Positions 49,906 through 61,059 of a stretch of 64,000 nt of DNA are shown here, piece by piece. The notes below the pieces were generated by a model. It saw only the letters and a list, made by a program, of their open reading frames with translations, was not told the origin of the DNA and made no database searches. The translations under genes were made by a program, and so were the position numbers. Source of the DNA: Cacajao melanocephalus (lineage: Eukaryota; Chordata; Mammalia; Primates; Pitheciidae); assembly GCA_963573385.1 (NCBI GenBank), contig CAUYLG010026896.1, positions 1-64,000 of the forward strand, read 5' to 3'. How positions within the stretch are numbered: the first letter of the stretch is position 1; each line of letters begins with the position of its first letter.

Positions 49906-50508
49906 TTACAAACTGAAAGACCTGTGGAATTATGAAGTTAAAGGGGATGCTTCTTCCTGGAAGACATATGAAGGCCAGAGGCAACACAAGGAACTCCACC
50001 CAGCCTTTGCAAGCTCAGAAGCCTGATTTTCCTTGGCACCCAAAAATGGTAAAAGTCTAAGGCCGAGGTAATCATTAGAAAAGAAAGACTTCTGCCCCAC
50101 AGGCCATCAGCATGTTCTGCAGAGGGGCCTCCCTGGTGCCTGACCCCTCCTCTCTGATCCTTTGAGGTCTGCAGGCCACTCCGGCACTGTGACTCTCCCT
50201 CTCTCTTTCTGAGCTGTCCCTGTCTGCCAAGCCCCTCAAGAAAGATGGACTCCATGGCAGATGAATGTACATGCCAGTTCTGGAGGCTCTCCTGCGTAGC
50301 CCAGATGCACCAGCCTCCTCCACCTTCCCCTCTGCCCTTTCTCGTCCCAAAGGCTCTGCTGTACTCGGCTTTCCCAGCCTGTACACACCTCTGAAGTTGG
50401 CAAGAAGCCCCACCACAAAGAAAGGTGGAGAAAAGTAGCCAAGATTTCCCCTTCAAGGCCATTGGAACTATCCTCTAAGGACAGTTATAAAAGCAGGGTG
50501 GGACACTT
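49906..50508. other. Unique sequence, no gene recognised
   Basis: A 174-codon minus frame (49938-50462) begins with a hydrophobic stretch but shows no domain, no splice context and high overlap with other frames. I do not call it a gene. Confidence 0.45.
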
Positions 50509-50547
50509 TAAAAAAAATAAAAATAAATAAATAAATAAATAAATAAA
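50509..50547 (+). repeat. (AAAT)n microsatellite
   Basis: A-run followed by about seven AAAT units immediately before an Alu fragment. Confidence 0.95.
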
Positions 50548-50660
50548 GGCCAGGCACAGTGGCTCACACCTGTATGAGCATTTTGGGAGACTGAGGCAGG
50601 AGGATCGCTTGAGCACAGGAGCCTGGACGACAAAACAAAGCCACATTTCTCCAAGGAAAA
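50548..50660 (+). mobile_element. Truncated Alu monomer, sense
   Basis: GGCCAGGCACAGTGGCTCAC and GGCAGGAGGATCGCTTGAGC are Alu left-arm landmarks. The rest is deleted and the piece ends in A10 at 50657-50666. Confidence 0.8.
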
Positions 50661-51789
50661 AAAAAACCGTCTTCCTACAGACATCAAAGAGATAACAAGA
50701 ATAGCAAGATAGTGAGGAATGATGGGGCAGAGTCAGTCAAAGAGAAGAGAACCCAGGAGAGCAAACCCAGCTCTCAAAGCTGCTTTTGCCTTGAGGCCAC
50801 TAGTGGATCTAAATGAATGAGCTCATGAACTGTGCTGCCCATCTGATGGCTCACAGACAAAAGCCACAGCCCAGCGCCACCAAAGTTGGGAACCCAAATA
50901 GGTCCCCTCACCTCCTTTACCCTAACCCTGAAGGGCTATACTCTCAGAATAAGGGTGAGCCCGAAGTACACCGACCCTCATGCGCTTCCAGCTTAGCTTC
51001 ATGTTGTCGAGTTGATCCAGGGAAGCTCAAGCTGTAAATTTGGATTACGGTGTCCCAGGCTGGTACTGCCAGCAGCATCTGTCAGAAGAAGAAAAAACTC
51101 TCTGGAAAAATGATAGCAGCATCCCAGGCCTCAAATTATTCCTACAAAGAAAGAGTCACACTCTAAGCCCTTCCCCACCAGAAACTCTCACAGGTCACTC
51201 CCCAAGAAAGACGCATGGAAGTTGCCCCACAAGGATGCTGTAATATTGTCTGACTCGTGGGGCTGAAACAAACCTGATCCCTCCCCAAACTTCAGGTAGC
51301 CGCGCTGTCTGCTTTTCCGGGATGAACTTGATCCAGCTGCAGGTTCTCTATGAAATCAATTCTTTCCATGCTGGAAGCCTGTCCTGCTAAGTAAAATAAG
51401 CAAAAAAATACAAATTAAAACCATTAAAACCGATCATCTTTTCTTCCCGCATTTCTTTGCAGAAAGCTGTGAGAATCTCATAGCAATCATTGAGTCCTGT
51501 CCCAGAGAGGGTATCTAGCCCTGGGGAATTGGCTCCAGGCTCTTTGTTAGGAAGGTTTCCCCATGATGGATTTGGGACACATCCCACCTCTCGGCCATTT
51601 CTCCTGAGCCTCCCTCTGGTCCTCCCTGGCCCCACCCACATCCCTTCCTATCCCTGTGAATAAGATTCAGCTCAGGATTGACTACTGTCTGAGCCTGTGG
51701 GTTACACTGGGAAATCCCTCCATCACCCCTTAGAGCTCTTGGCACAACCACAAGATTTTTATTTGCTTTATGGCTGCTTTTTTTGCTTA
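50661..51789. other. Unique sequence, no gene recognised
   Basis: Short open frames only. Confidence 0.45.
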
Positions 51790-51910
51790 GAATAATCCCC
51801 ATGGAAGCAGAAATCAAGTCTGCTTTGTCCACTGGTGTATTCCCAGTTTCTAGAACAGTTCCTGACACATAGTAGGACTCAGACACATTTTTGAATGAAT
51901 GAATGAATGA
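51790..51910 (+). mobile_element. L2 3' end with (GAAT)n
   Basis: CTGGTGTATTCCCAGTTTCT, AGAACAGTTCCTGACACATA and GTAGGACTCAGACACA lead into a run of GAAT units, the standard L2 end. Confidence 0.7.
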
Positions 51911-53120
51911 AACTCGGGACAGGCAGCCCCAGGGCTTCCCCCTAATATGTCTGCAGGGATGGACTGCCCTTTCTTTCAGGGATCCTGGGAGCCCCTCTCC
52001 GTATCGTGCTTCATTTTCCTCTTCTTTTATGTCCTCGTTTTGCAGGAGACTTTTTAGGCACCTGGGCTGTCTGGCACTCTCAGAGTGCTTTTAAGGTGCT
52101 GGCAGCTCCATCTTCCTCTCAATAAAAGCTTCCAAAGTGACTTAGTGGTGGGTCCTCATACTACCATCATTGTCACTATCAGATGTGGTCACTGCCCCAC
52201 TGCCTAACTGCAAGACCCCAGGCTTAGCACAAAGAGAATTAACAGTCTGGTCTGGGACTGCACTGAAACTGGACCAGCCAGGAAAGGTTGAAGCAGGGAG
52301 CGACAGAGTGATGCCGCACCACAGGCATAGCTGAGGACATGGGGATGTCGGAATAGCTGGCGCCTTCTTAGAGAGGGAATGCTATTTGCTTGGGTGGGGG
52401 TGGGAGAGTTTGATCAGCACTCACGGCAGAAGGTGAGGTCCCACAGGCCTAATGTGGCCTAGTCCAAGGCTCAGAGGAGAGGGTGAACTAACTACATGAG
52501 ACAAGCAGAAGGATTTTGATTTTTCTTTTTTCGGGTGGGGAGGAAGCTGCAGAGGGTTGGCTTGGGGGAAGGGGTGGGAGGAGTCATGGAGTGAGAGGTA
52601 AAAGAGTGTGAGTAGAAACAGCATGGCAGCAAAAATTTGAGGCTAGATGCCAACCTGGGGCTGAGAGAACATTCTGGTGGCAAAGAAGCAGGAAGACTGT
52701 TTTTTTTTTTAAAACACTCATGTGTGTGTGTCTGTTTGCCATATGCAAGACTGGTTTTCTCCAGAACATCCCTGGTTCTCCACGATGTCAAAACACGACC
52801 CCTAAGTATTCCATGCAATGGAGATTTGACTGCATCTTATACCCAGATGATGGGGTAAACAGAGCAGACAGATGTCCAGAAGGCAGAAACCAGGAGGCCA
52901 TGACAGCCACACAGTCACAAGCTTCCAAAGAAAGCATGCCAGGTGGGATTACATCTGAGTTTCCTAGACTTAAATCCCAAGTGAGCCTGGCACCCGGTAG
53001 GCAATGACACCATGTAAAAGTGGAACTTAACTTGGAAGTTGAAATGGACCTTGGCTGGAGAGGTCCATGGACTAGAGGGTCGGGGGAGGCATGGCAGTTC
53101 AAGATGACTTGAAGAAGTTA
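51911..53120. other. Unique sequence
   Basis: A G-rich stretch at 52535-52590, a T10 run at 52700 and a short TG run at 52721-52730. No gene recognised. Confidence 0.45.
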
Positions 53121-53480
53121 TCTAGGCAGAAATGCAATGGCTATGCCAGAAACCAGTACAGGAAGAGGCAAGAAGAGCCAGGAGCAGGCTTCAGAGAGCC
53201 TCAGAGCTAAGTTAAAGAGCTTAGACTTTTAACCTCTTGGCAATGGGGAACCACTGAAGGTTTGTTTGACCCGTTTGACCTGGGCCAAAAAGTGCTCGAG
53301 AAAAATGCCTCCAAGAGAGGTGTCTGAGGGGCCCTAGGGCAGAGCAGAGAGTGCCTAGAGGCCAAGAGACCAGTTAGGAAACTCTGCAGGAGCTCAGGGC
53401 CTGGACAGAAACAGGGGCTGCCAGGGGAAAAGGAAGGACTAAGACTTGGAATGGCTGGAGAAGCGATGGGAACCGGTGAG
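53121..53480 (-). mobile_element. Probable ancient repeat fragment, same type as 22141-22436
   Basis: CTTTTAACCTCTTGGCAATG, GGGAACCACTGAAGGTTTGT and AGAGACCAGTTAGGAAACTC follow the order of a common old mammalian repeat read on its minus strand. Family not resolved. Confidence 0.45.
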
Positions 53481-53511
53481 CCGCTCACTGGGGAAGGACA
53501 GGAGAGAAGAG

Positions 53512-53600
53512 GACAGACCAAATCCTGAATCAAAGATGATGCAAATGATGCTAGGAGAAGAGCGGAGGGCTGGGGAGCCCTGGGGAGAAGCAGGTGGGGT
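53512..53600 (+). repeat. Local duplicate block, copy 1 (partner 54989-55077)
   Basis: About 89 bp aligned without gaps to the partner with roughly 84% identity by hand; most differences are transitions. Shared landmarks are AATCAAAGATGATG and GAGAAGCAGGTGGGG. Confidence 0.8.
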
Positions 53601-54988
53601 GTGTCAGCTGGCAGGGAACTCTACCAGGAAAGCTCTTCGGGAAGAGAGGCAGGAAGATCTCTTGACTTTCACGCTGCTTTTCTCAAGTGCAAGTTTCCTC
53701 TGTCCTCTCAAGTGCACAGAGGCCATCTTGCTTTGGGCAAAGAGAGGTCGCTTTGTGTGTCATTGGGCAGTGATATGGGGCACACAAAAATGCCCCCTCA
53801 GCAGCCATCCCCATATCCCCTGACTTAGAGCACTTATAAGGGGACTTGAGCCAGACAGCTCCCACCTGCCATTCGTCCTCTTTGCTGGCTCTTCCTGCGG
53901 GTCAGACTAAGGACCCCCTGCTGTCCTCCACCCGACCTGCTGAGAATCCACTCAGCTGCCCATCTACCCATTTACCTTTTCTCGTATACCATGTAGACCG
54001 CCACATACAAAAGCCACCCTTACACACTTGAAGACTCCTATGGACAAAAGTCTGTGATTCCTCACACATCTGCAATACCCCTCCTGCATGTCTACCATCC
54101 TCACACTCCTATCTCAGGATGCTTTGCATCGACTTGCAAAGTTTGAACTTGTCGCTCTGTGGACATTGCTCTTGAGGGTTTCAGAATATTTTTCTCTCCT
54201 CTGCAGCTATACCTTTCTTTGGCCAATTTGTGTCACTGCCCAGCTAGTTTCCAAATACAGTCCTTGGTTGTACTCATATACCCCACTGCCATCATTCCCC
54301 TGCATAAAGAGTGATTATTTGGACTAAAGCTCATCTTTCTGTAGCCCAAATTGAACCCCAGTCTCACAAGTCCATGCAGCATCTTTTTATGTGTGTTAGC
54401 TTCCCCCTGGGCCCTGGTCTTTCTTCGATGCACTGGCTGCTGTGGAGCCCTGCAGTGCCTGTTCTCCCTGGGGCCTGCCCAGCACACTTGGCAGGCAGGA
54501 CATCATGGCAAGACTTCCCCTCTGTCAGTCTGTCCTACATGACCAGGCAGGCCCTGCAGGATACACTCCGTCTTCCTCAACGGCTAGACCCTCTCTTTCG
54601 GATTCAAGTGTTTTTTTCCATCTGTTTGCTGATGAGAAGGAAAGGACACTCTGTAGTACTTTTTGAAGTGTCTTCCACTCATCAGAAAGCCCTAGCCAAA
54701 CATCTGCATGGGATGACGACCTCACCCTATCAGACTATGTGGTCCTTCCTCAGACGTCAGGACCATCTTCTGGCACCTGCCATCGTGGAAACCCTGTTCC
54801 TCCAAACAGACACCTGCCATCCCATCCAAGTCTCCCCCAGGGTGGGTGACATCCTCAATGGGCCTTCCTGGCCTTGCGTACCTGCGTGTGTCTGCTGTTT
54901 TACATGTGTGATCCCCCAGCCAGGACATCCGTGCCTGGTCACCGCGATTTTAATACAGGGGTTATCTGAGAGGAGAGGGGGATCGGGG
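53601..54988. other. Sequence between the duplicate blocks; longest open frame of the window
   Basis: A 228-codon plus frame (54311-54997) is the longest in the window. It has no recognisable domain, its start context is ordinary, and it overlaps several other frames, so it is probably chance in pyrimidine-rich sequence. The text resembles no repeat I can name. Confidence 0.4.
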
Positions 54989-55077
54989 GACAGATGAAAC
55001 CCCAAATCAAAGATGATGTGAATGCTGCTGGGAAAGGAGTGGAGGGCTGGGGAACCCTGGAGAGAAGCAGGTGGGGC
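54989..55077 (+). repeat. Local duplicate block, copy 2
   Basis: Partner of 53512-53600, same orientation, 1.48 kb apart. Confidence 0.8.
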
Positions 55078-55184
55078 TTGGGGTACACGGGGCTGTGGCC
55101 TACACCTCCAGGGCTAGAAATCAGAAGCTGGAAGCAGGGTGTATAAAAAAAAAAAAGCAGAAGGCAACGTAAAAGTCTCACTCT

Positions 55185-55310
55185 TCCTAGATGTGCTTCC
55201 AAGGCCAGCAGCACCATCAAGTCCTGAAGCTTGCTGGAAACGCAGCGTCTCAGACAGCGACCCACTGAATCAGAACACAGCGTGTTCCATCCAGGCTCCT
55301 GAGGCAACTT
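55185..55310 (-). mobile_element. MER20-like DNA transposon fragment
   Basis: GGCCAGCAGCACCATCAAGT, TTGCTGGAAACGCAGCGTCT and CCCACTGAATCAGAACACAG match the reverse complement of the non-autonomous hAT element MER20 as I recall it. Confidence 0.6.
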
Positions 55311-55864
55311 TCCAGACATTTCCACACTGCCTTAACCGAGCCTCTGCAGGCCCCCTGCCCACACTGCTGGACTGGTTGTTGACATCCCTATTTCTGGTTC
55401 CCCTTCCACTGGGGTCCCTGGTGCTGTGGCCCTGGGCCTCTGACACCCAACACCCCGTCAGAGAACACCCAGCACTGGAGCCTCCTCCCCCCAGCTCGGG
55501 TAGGCTCTGCTGGGGTCTCCAGATGAAGAAACACTCAGCTGAAGCCCCCACAGCAGAAGCCACACTGGGTCTGACCAACCACTTGGGGTCACTGCCCTAC
55601 ACAGCGTTTCCTGGTCCCCCTCGGGGTGACGTGTGAGGGTTTCAGACTCCTGGGTCCCTTGCTCAGTGAGCTTACTGTGCTTCCCTTGAAAAGCATTGTG
55701 CTGTGAATCTGAGGCTTGTTGACAGACGTGTGCAAATCTGTTCTCTGGTGCTGCATGCAGTGGCCACGCCCTTCACAGTCTGGACATGGGTAACTGTGCA
55801 CCCCTGATAGGCCCCAGATATCCTCCTCTGAGGCGGGCGGGAAGGCCATGAGACCCAGGTATAT
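55311..55864. other. Unique GC-rich sequence
   Basis: No gene recognised. A TATA-like TATATAAGG at 55861-55869 sits at the edge of the next duplicate block. Confidence 0.45.
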
Positions 55865-56060
55865 AAGGAAGAACTGCAGGGCGAGAAAGCCACTGGCCTC
55901 CCATGGGGGCTGGTGTTGGGCTCCAGGATAGATGGTCTAGGTTCAGAGGGGGCGTTCCCTCCCATGGAGAAAAGGGTTGGAATTCATATAAACTCTCCAA
56001 GCCCACGTGTCCTTGAGTATGGAGTGAGGATGCTCAACTTTTTGATCTCCAAGGGCCCCT
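55865..56060 (+). repeat. Diverged duplicate block, copy 2 (partner 19076-19284)
   Basis: Contains CCTCCCATGGAGAAAA and GTTGGAATTCATATAAAC corresponding to copy 1. The frame at 55913-56125 shares about half its residues with the frame at 19126-19416 over a 35-codon core. Confidence 0.7.
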
Positions 56061-56935
56061 CCAGGGTGAACGCCTGCGCCAGGAACTTGGAAGTATCAAC
56101 CTTATTGGAAGCGTTCTGTCCCTGAGTACATGCTTTCAGGTGGAGCTTTCCCAGGCTCTAACACGTCGTCCAGAGGATGACTTTTACTACCTTTGAAAAA
56201 AGATATGTCAAACTCTGACAAATGATGTAGGCTCAGAGGCAAGTGGCATCTCAAGGCAGTGGTGCTGTGACAATTAGACAGACACCTGCCAGCAAATATA
56301 ATGAAATACACACCCCACAGGACGGCTGCTTCAAGGACTGGGTTTGGGGAGACTCACTGCACATGAGGGTCACTGGGGGGCTTGTGGTGCTACCATGCCT
56401 GCCGTGCTTGGGGGAAAGCCAGGGGGGTCTGATGGCCTCGTTGTGATCAAGGAGCTTCAGCTCATGCTGCCCACTGAGCCCTCACTTGACAGGCTTCCCA
56501 TGGGCAGCAGCTGCCTTTTGTGGGCTCAGCTCAAATGACACAAGGACAGTCACTGACTTCTCTCCGCCAGGGGAGGGGAGAACACAGACTCAGAACTGCT
56601 CACACTCTGGTCCTAATTCCCGGGCCTGGCGGGGAGCAGATGCTCTGGGCCATGCAGAAACAATGACGTGTCACAGCAAGCAGGGCTCAGCACTTAGGCG
56701 GGCTGCATCCGTCTCTAAGGTTCAGACTGAAATAATGAAAGGGGGTCCAAGGGGAGGAACATGGGGAAGGAAAGGAGACCACGTGGAATCTGAGCTCTTG
56801 GGAGCTGGGTCAGACCCCAAGGCCTCTCCCTTTGTACTTCTGCATGAGGCCTCTCTCTCGTTCACAGCTTTTGCCAATACAGGATGGAGACAGGTGGCTC
56901 AGTAGTGCTATCCCGCAAAAGACAATGGGAAGGCT
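56061..56935. other. Unique sequence, no gene recognised
   Basis: Short open frames only. Confidence 0.45.
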
Positions 56936-57012
56936 GTCTGTTTAAAGGCCATTTTAAATATGAATGGTCATGGGGAAATGCTCATAAAATGAAATGAAAA
57001 TATCAGGTCAGA
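56936..57012 (+). mobile_element. L1M-type 3' UTR piece, sense, first part
   Basis: GGTCATGGGGAAATGCTCAT then AAAATGAAATGAAAATATCA fits the L1M 3' UTR. The continuation is at 57478-57605. Confidence 0.6.
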
Positions 57013-57129
57013 TGACTCACTTTTGTAGAAGAGACAGTGGCAAGGCACACACAAGGCCAGAGGTCACTCTTTGTCCAGGAAGAATCGATCCCTCTCCTGT
57101 CAGGCATTGGGTGCCCCATGTCCCTGTCA

Positions 57130-57262
57130 CACCACGTTATTCTCTGTCATCCCTGGCAGGGATGTGTCCTGGCTCTCCCCAGATTCACTTTATTGAGCTT
57201 TCCAATAAGCACAGTGCCTGGCACAAGTAGGAGTTCAAAACATGTTTGCAAATGAGTGAGTG
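57130..57262 (+). mobile_element. L2/MIR-type 3' end
   Basis: ACAGTGCCTGGCACAAGTAG then GAGTTCAAAACATGTTTGCA resembles the L2 terminus. It lies between two L1M pieces. Confidence 0.5.
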
Positions 57263-57279
57263 AAGGGTGGATAGATGGG

Positions 57280-57475
57280 TGGGAAGGAGGGAGGGAGAGA
57301 GAGACGAAGGGAGGGAAGGCAGGTAGAGGGGAGAAGGAAGGAAGGGTGGGAGGGAAGGGGGAGGGAGAGAGGGAGGAAGGGGAATGGGGGAAGGGGAGAA
57401 GGAAGAAAGGTGAAGAGGGAGGGAGGAAGAGAGGGAGGAAGGGACAGAGGCAGGGAGGGGAAAAGTTGAGAGGGA
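57280..57475 (+). repeat. Purine-only (GGGA/GGAA)n run
   Basis: Nearly 200 bp of almost pure G/A on the plus strand with no fixed unit. Such mirror-like purine tracts can form triplex DNA and mutate quickly. Apparent ORFs here are low-complexity artefacts. Confidence 0.95.
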
Positions 57476-57477
57476 AA

Positions 57478-57605
57478 CCTGCCAAAATGCTAATCAGGGT
57501 TATGATCTGGATACCTTATTTTATTTTCTTTATAATTATCTGTCTTCCAAATTTTCAGCAATTAAAAGAAGACTTTTATAATATACTTTTTATCAAAACT
57601 CTGCT
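57478..57605 (+). mobile_element. L1M-type 3' end, sense, second part
   Basis: TTATTTTATTTTCTTTATAA, TTATCTGTCTTCCAAATTTT and ACTTTTATAATATACTTTTT fit the last part of old L1 3' UTRs. Confidence 0.65.
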
Positions 57606-58054
57606 ATTTAACTCCATCTGAAATGGTTTCTCATAACTTCAAGTCCTATTTTTAGCTAATGAATCTAGAAGACACTGGAATTAGTTCATGTCTATCAAAG
57701 TGGTCAAGTGTTGAACCAACATTGGGACACATGATCTGACAGGTTCCTAAATGCTCACTAAAGAAATGGGACTATTTGGAATCAAGATGCCCCACAAATC
57801 TAAAGAAGACCCCCACATCTAAGGCACAGGAGCTCCCCTTAGGGAAGATGACAGCAGCACTGGGCACATGGACAGTAACCCTTAAGATGGTGGGCCTGTG
57901 TCATCCAGAATTGCCGCCTCTAAAGTGCCCATAATAAGGGTGGCAAGAGGGAGGTCTCAGAGGGAAACAGACACTCTACCGGGTATAATATTCCATCCAG
58001 CCCGACTTTGCTTCCCTGAAGCTGAATTCATTCTGCTTTTAAGAAATGGCTATT
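57606..58054. other. Unique sequence
   Basis: No gene or repeat recognised. Confidence 0.45.
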
Positions 58055-58328
58055 GTCGCCAGCCCAGGGGCTCATGCCTATAATCCCCACACTTTGGGAG
58101 GCCCAGGCAAGAGGATCACTTGAGCTCAGGAGTGTGAGGCCTGCCTGGGTAACACAGTAAGATGTCTCTACAAAAAAAAAGTTAAAAATTAACTGGGTAT
58201 AGTGACAGGAGACCGTAGTCCCAGCTGCTTGGGAGGCTGAGGTGGGAGGATCAGATGAGCCCAGGACGTCGAGGCTGCAGTGAGCCATGATCATGCCACT
58301 GGGTGACAGAGCAAGACCCTGTCTCCAA
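58055..58328 (+). mobile_element. Old Alu (J-like), sense
   Basis: Both monomers are readable (AGGCAAGAGGATCACTTGAG, GTAGTCCCAGCTGCTTGGGA) with many changes. The GCACTCCAGCCT segment near the 3' end is deleted. Confidence 0.9.
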
Positions 58329-58420
58329 AGAGGGAGGGAGGGAGGGAGGGAAGAAAAGAAAAGAAGAGAGAAGAGAAAAGAAAAGAATAGAATAGAAAAG
58401 AAAAGAAGAAAAGAAAGGAG
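58329..58420 (+). repeat. (GGGA)n/(GAAAA)n Alu tail expansion
   Basis: GGGA units followed by GAAAA-type units, all purine on the plus strand, grown from the Alu A-tail. Confidence 0.93.
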
Positions 58421-58703
58421 CCGGATTATGCAGGTAAACAAAAAGCCCTTCTGCGGCCTCCTCTCCATCTCCATCCTCCTCTCCTCTACCCAGGGATACA
58501 TCCATGGGCCCCACTCTCCCAAGCACCAGTCACCACCAACTTCTTGCCCCCAAGAAAGAGAACAGCCTCAGGGGACCCCCACACCTCAGCACTCTCTTGG
58601 CCTCTGCAGTCCCACAGAACTTGGTAGCTCTTGCAGGTCCTAGAGCCGAGGGACCTGGTTGGGATCAGTGCCCACCCTTATGCAAGGCTGGCCCTGACCT
58701 TAG
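58421..58703. other. Unique sequence
   Basis: No gene or repeat recognised. Confidence 0.45.
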
Positions 58704-58817
58704 GCCAAGTCCCAGCACTGGGTGGCAATGTAGCACTGTGCGTAGCACCCAGGCCTCCAAGCCAAGTCCCAGCACTGGATGGCAATGTAGCACTGTGCCT
58801 AGTAGCGAGGCCTCCAA
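58704..58817 (+). repeat. Tandem duplication, 57-bp unit, two copies
   Basis: Copies at 58704-58760 and 58761-58817 share GCCAAGTCCCAGCACTGG and GGCAATGTAGCACTGTGC and differ at only a few positions. The unit length is a multiple of three, so open frames pass through both copies. Confidence 0.95.
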
Positions 58818-58944
58818 GCAGCAGACAGACCACTGCTAGCCAGGGATCTGGGTGCATTTATTACCAAAGCCTTGGTTTGCTAGCTTGGCAAGTGAACATC
58901 ATAACAGAGAAGCTATTCTACGCTGTTGCCGGACACATTAACAT

Positions 58945-59165
58945 GTTAGTGCTGTGTGCCTGGTGGTGCTTTGAAGACATTAAAACATCCAATTCACAAT
59001 ACCCAGATGAGGTAGGTGCTGCTGTTATTTCCCTTTTACAGATAAAATGAGGGTATCACAGAGAGGTTAAGAGATGTGCCTAAGGCCACAGAAGTGGTAA
59101 ATGTTAGAACCAGGATTCCAGCCCAGGGAGTCTGGCTCCAGAGTCCAAGCTAGTCTTACTATGCA
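58945..59165 (-). mobile_element. MIR SINE, antisense
   Basis: AGGTAGGTGCTGCTGTTATT, TTACAGATAAAATGAGGG, CAGAGAGGTTAAGAGATGTG and GAGTCTGGCTCCAGAGTCCA give nearly the whole MIR core on the minus strand. Confidence 0.85.
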
Positions 59166-59439
59166 AATGGGTGGCTTTATAATGTATGTACAGTTCTCAC
59201 TGCAATGCTGCCAGGAACATATTGAAAGCTCAGCAAACAGTAGCTGATGCTCTTGGTTGCGATGCCTCAGTAAAGCAGATGGCAGCCACCTTGTGCTCTG
59301 TGTGCAAACCTCATCTCCCTCCTACACCTACAGTCTTATGAGTCAGGAGTGTGCCTCATCCACCTTTGCAGTCTAGCAGGCCCCAGCATCATGCCCTATG
59401 GCTCTCAGAAAACCTGCCGGATGTATAATAAGATGACAC
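59166..59439. other. Unique sequence
   Basis: No gene or repeat recognised. Confidence 0.4.
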
Positions 59440-59530
59440 CCATTCATCGAGCACCCACTGTGTGTGCCTTATCTCATTCAACCCTCCCACCACCTCCTGG
59501 GGAAGCTGGGCATTTCAGCACCTCAGCAAA
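59440..59530 (-). mobile_element. Probable MIR fragment, antisense
   Basis: TCATCGAGCACCCACTGTGT followed by TTATCTCATTCAACCCTCCC fits the start of a minus-strand MIR. Confidence 0.6.
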
Positions 59531-60611
59531 GGGACACTGCCACCCCACCAGTGTGTGAATGGACAGTGGATAGAAAGAGATTGATTTGCCAGGCAGTACA
59601 GTCTGCCCTGGAGTAGACTTTAAATGAAACAGAGGTTATTTATTCCATGTTATTAGTCACTTTATGTGGCGCTTACAGTAATCTGCTGTTCTTTGCTTTC
59701 TATTGTGAAACCTTTCCAGTAATTATTTTCCATGGATGGTGATTCCAACTGAAGGCAAGAGAGAAAAGTACACTGACGTTTACCAAGACCTTGAGGGAAT
59801 TAAGAGGGAAAGTGAGAGCAGCACATCATGAGAGCTGATATCAAGGCTGGCCAAACCAAGAAATGGTCTCACAACCTTACAGTGTGGGAACAGAGCCATC
59901 ACCAAAAAAAAGAACGTGACCTTGGAACAGAGGCAACCTCAAAGCACATCTCTACATCTTGAAAAGGAAAAAGAGACATAGAAAGTCCCCCAGAACCAGA
60001 CTCCAATTTGGCTGATGGTTCATCATAACATCATAACATCACAGGCACCAGGAGTGGGCTCTTTGGTGATGAGGGCACAACTAAAAATGGAAATCGAACA
60101 CACAGCCCAGTCAGGTCCCTGGTTAGCTGACCTGCTCCTAACATCTGCTGGGCTCAGGCCAGGACATCAGCAGAGGCCCCTGGTGCAACCCATTCCCCTT
60201 CTCTTGCCATCCCCATCTGGTCACTGTAACAAGGGGCCTCGCACATGAGTGTGGACACCCCGGGCTGCATGCTGGAGCTCCATCCATGTCCATGTCTCAG
60301 CCAAGGCATGCGGCAAACAAGGGGCCCTAGGGAAGATGAACCCAGTGCAGACTCTGGCGGCTAGCAAAGGGGCATCTGGACAGAGAATTATAGAAAAGGG
60401 AGGATCTGCAGACCTCTTTCCCCACTGGGGAGCTACAGCCAGAGTGGGTACCCCGTGAAACATACAACCTTGTCTCTTTGGTCCAAAGCTGACATCTTGT
60501 GCTATCCCAAGTGTGAGCAGTTTTAGTCTCAAAAGGAAAGTCCCCTCCTCTTCCCTTCAGGGAAAAGTGCTGAAGAAGGCAGGAGACTGGTGCTCCAAGA
60601 TCTGCCCCTTA
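59531..60611. other. Unique sequence, no gene recognised
   Basis: The AT-rich stretch at 59630-59760 is unexplained. A CATCATAA direct repeat lies near 60020-60040. Confidence 0.45.
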
Positions 60612-60750
60612 TAAACCACGTGACCGTGCGCCAGGACTGACCTTCCCAAACCCATCCCTGTGTGTACAAAATGAAGACAATCACCTACCTCACCACCTTG
60701 TTGGCAGGACTCAAAGGATGATAAAGTGCTGGGCAAATAGAAGATGTTTT
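60612..60750 (+). mobile_element. MIR SINE, sense
   Basis: AACCACGTGACCGTGCG, GTACAAAATGAAGACAATCA and CCTACCTCACCACCTTGTTG follow the MIR order. Confidence 0.6.
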
Positions 60751-61059
60751 CTTTCTTATGGAGAGTCAGGGAGGTTAATATGATCCTGCGGAAACAGCCC
60801 TGGGCTTATGGAAACAATCAGTGTGTTCCAGGAATAACACCTGCCTAAAGAGTGCCCTTCAGAACTGAATAAGGGAGTGCGTGTGCAGACACGTGGCACC
60901 TGAGGGACTATATTAACTTCTCTTCCCAGGTCCAAAAGGGGCGTGGTTTCAAAGGCAAGAACTTCCCAGCGCCATGCCTCCATCCACCTCTCCATCCAGG
61001 AACCTAGAGTTCTTTGTCTAACTAGAGTTCTTGCCCCCATGCAAGCTAGGTAAAATTTC

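Noticed and set aside
49938..50462. 174-codon minus frame with a hydrophobic start
   Set aside because: The signal-peptide look is not supported by any domain or cysteine pattern downstream; three overlapping frames exist.
54311..54997. 228-codon frame, longest in the window
   Set aside because: No recognisable domain, no splice or promoter context, several overlapping frames in the same pyrimidine-rich stretch.
57256..57621. Charged repetitive open frame
   Set aside because: Low-complexity purine run read as Gly/Arg/Lys/Glu; not a gene.
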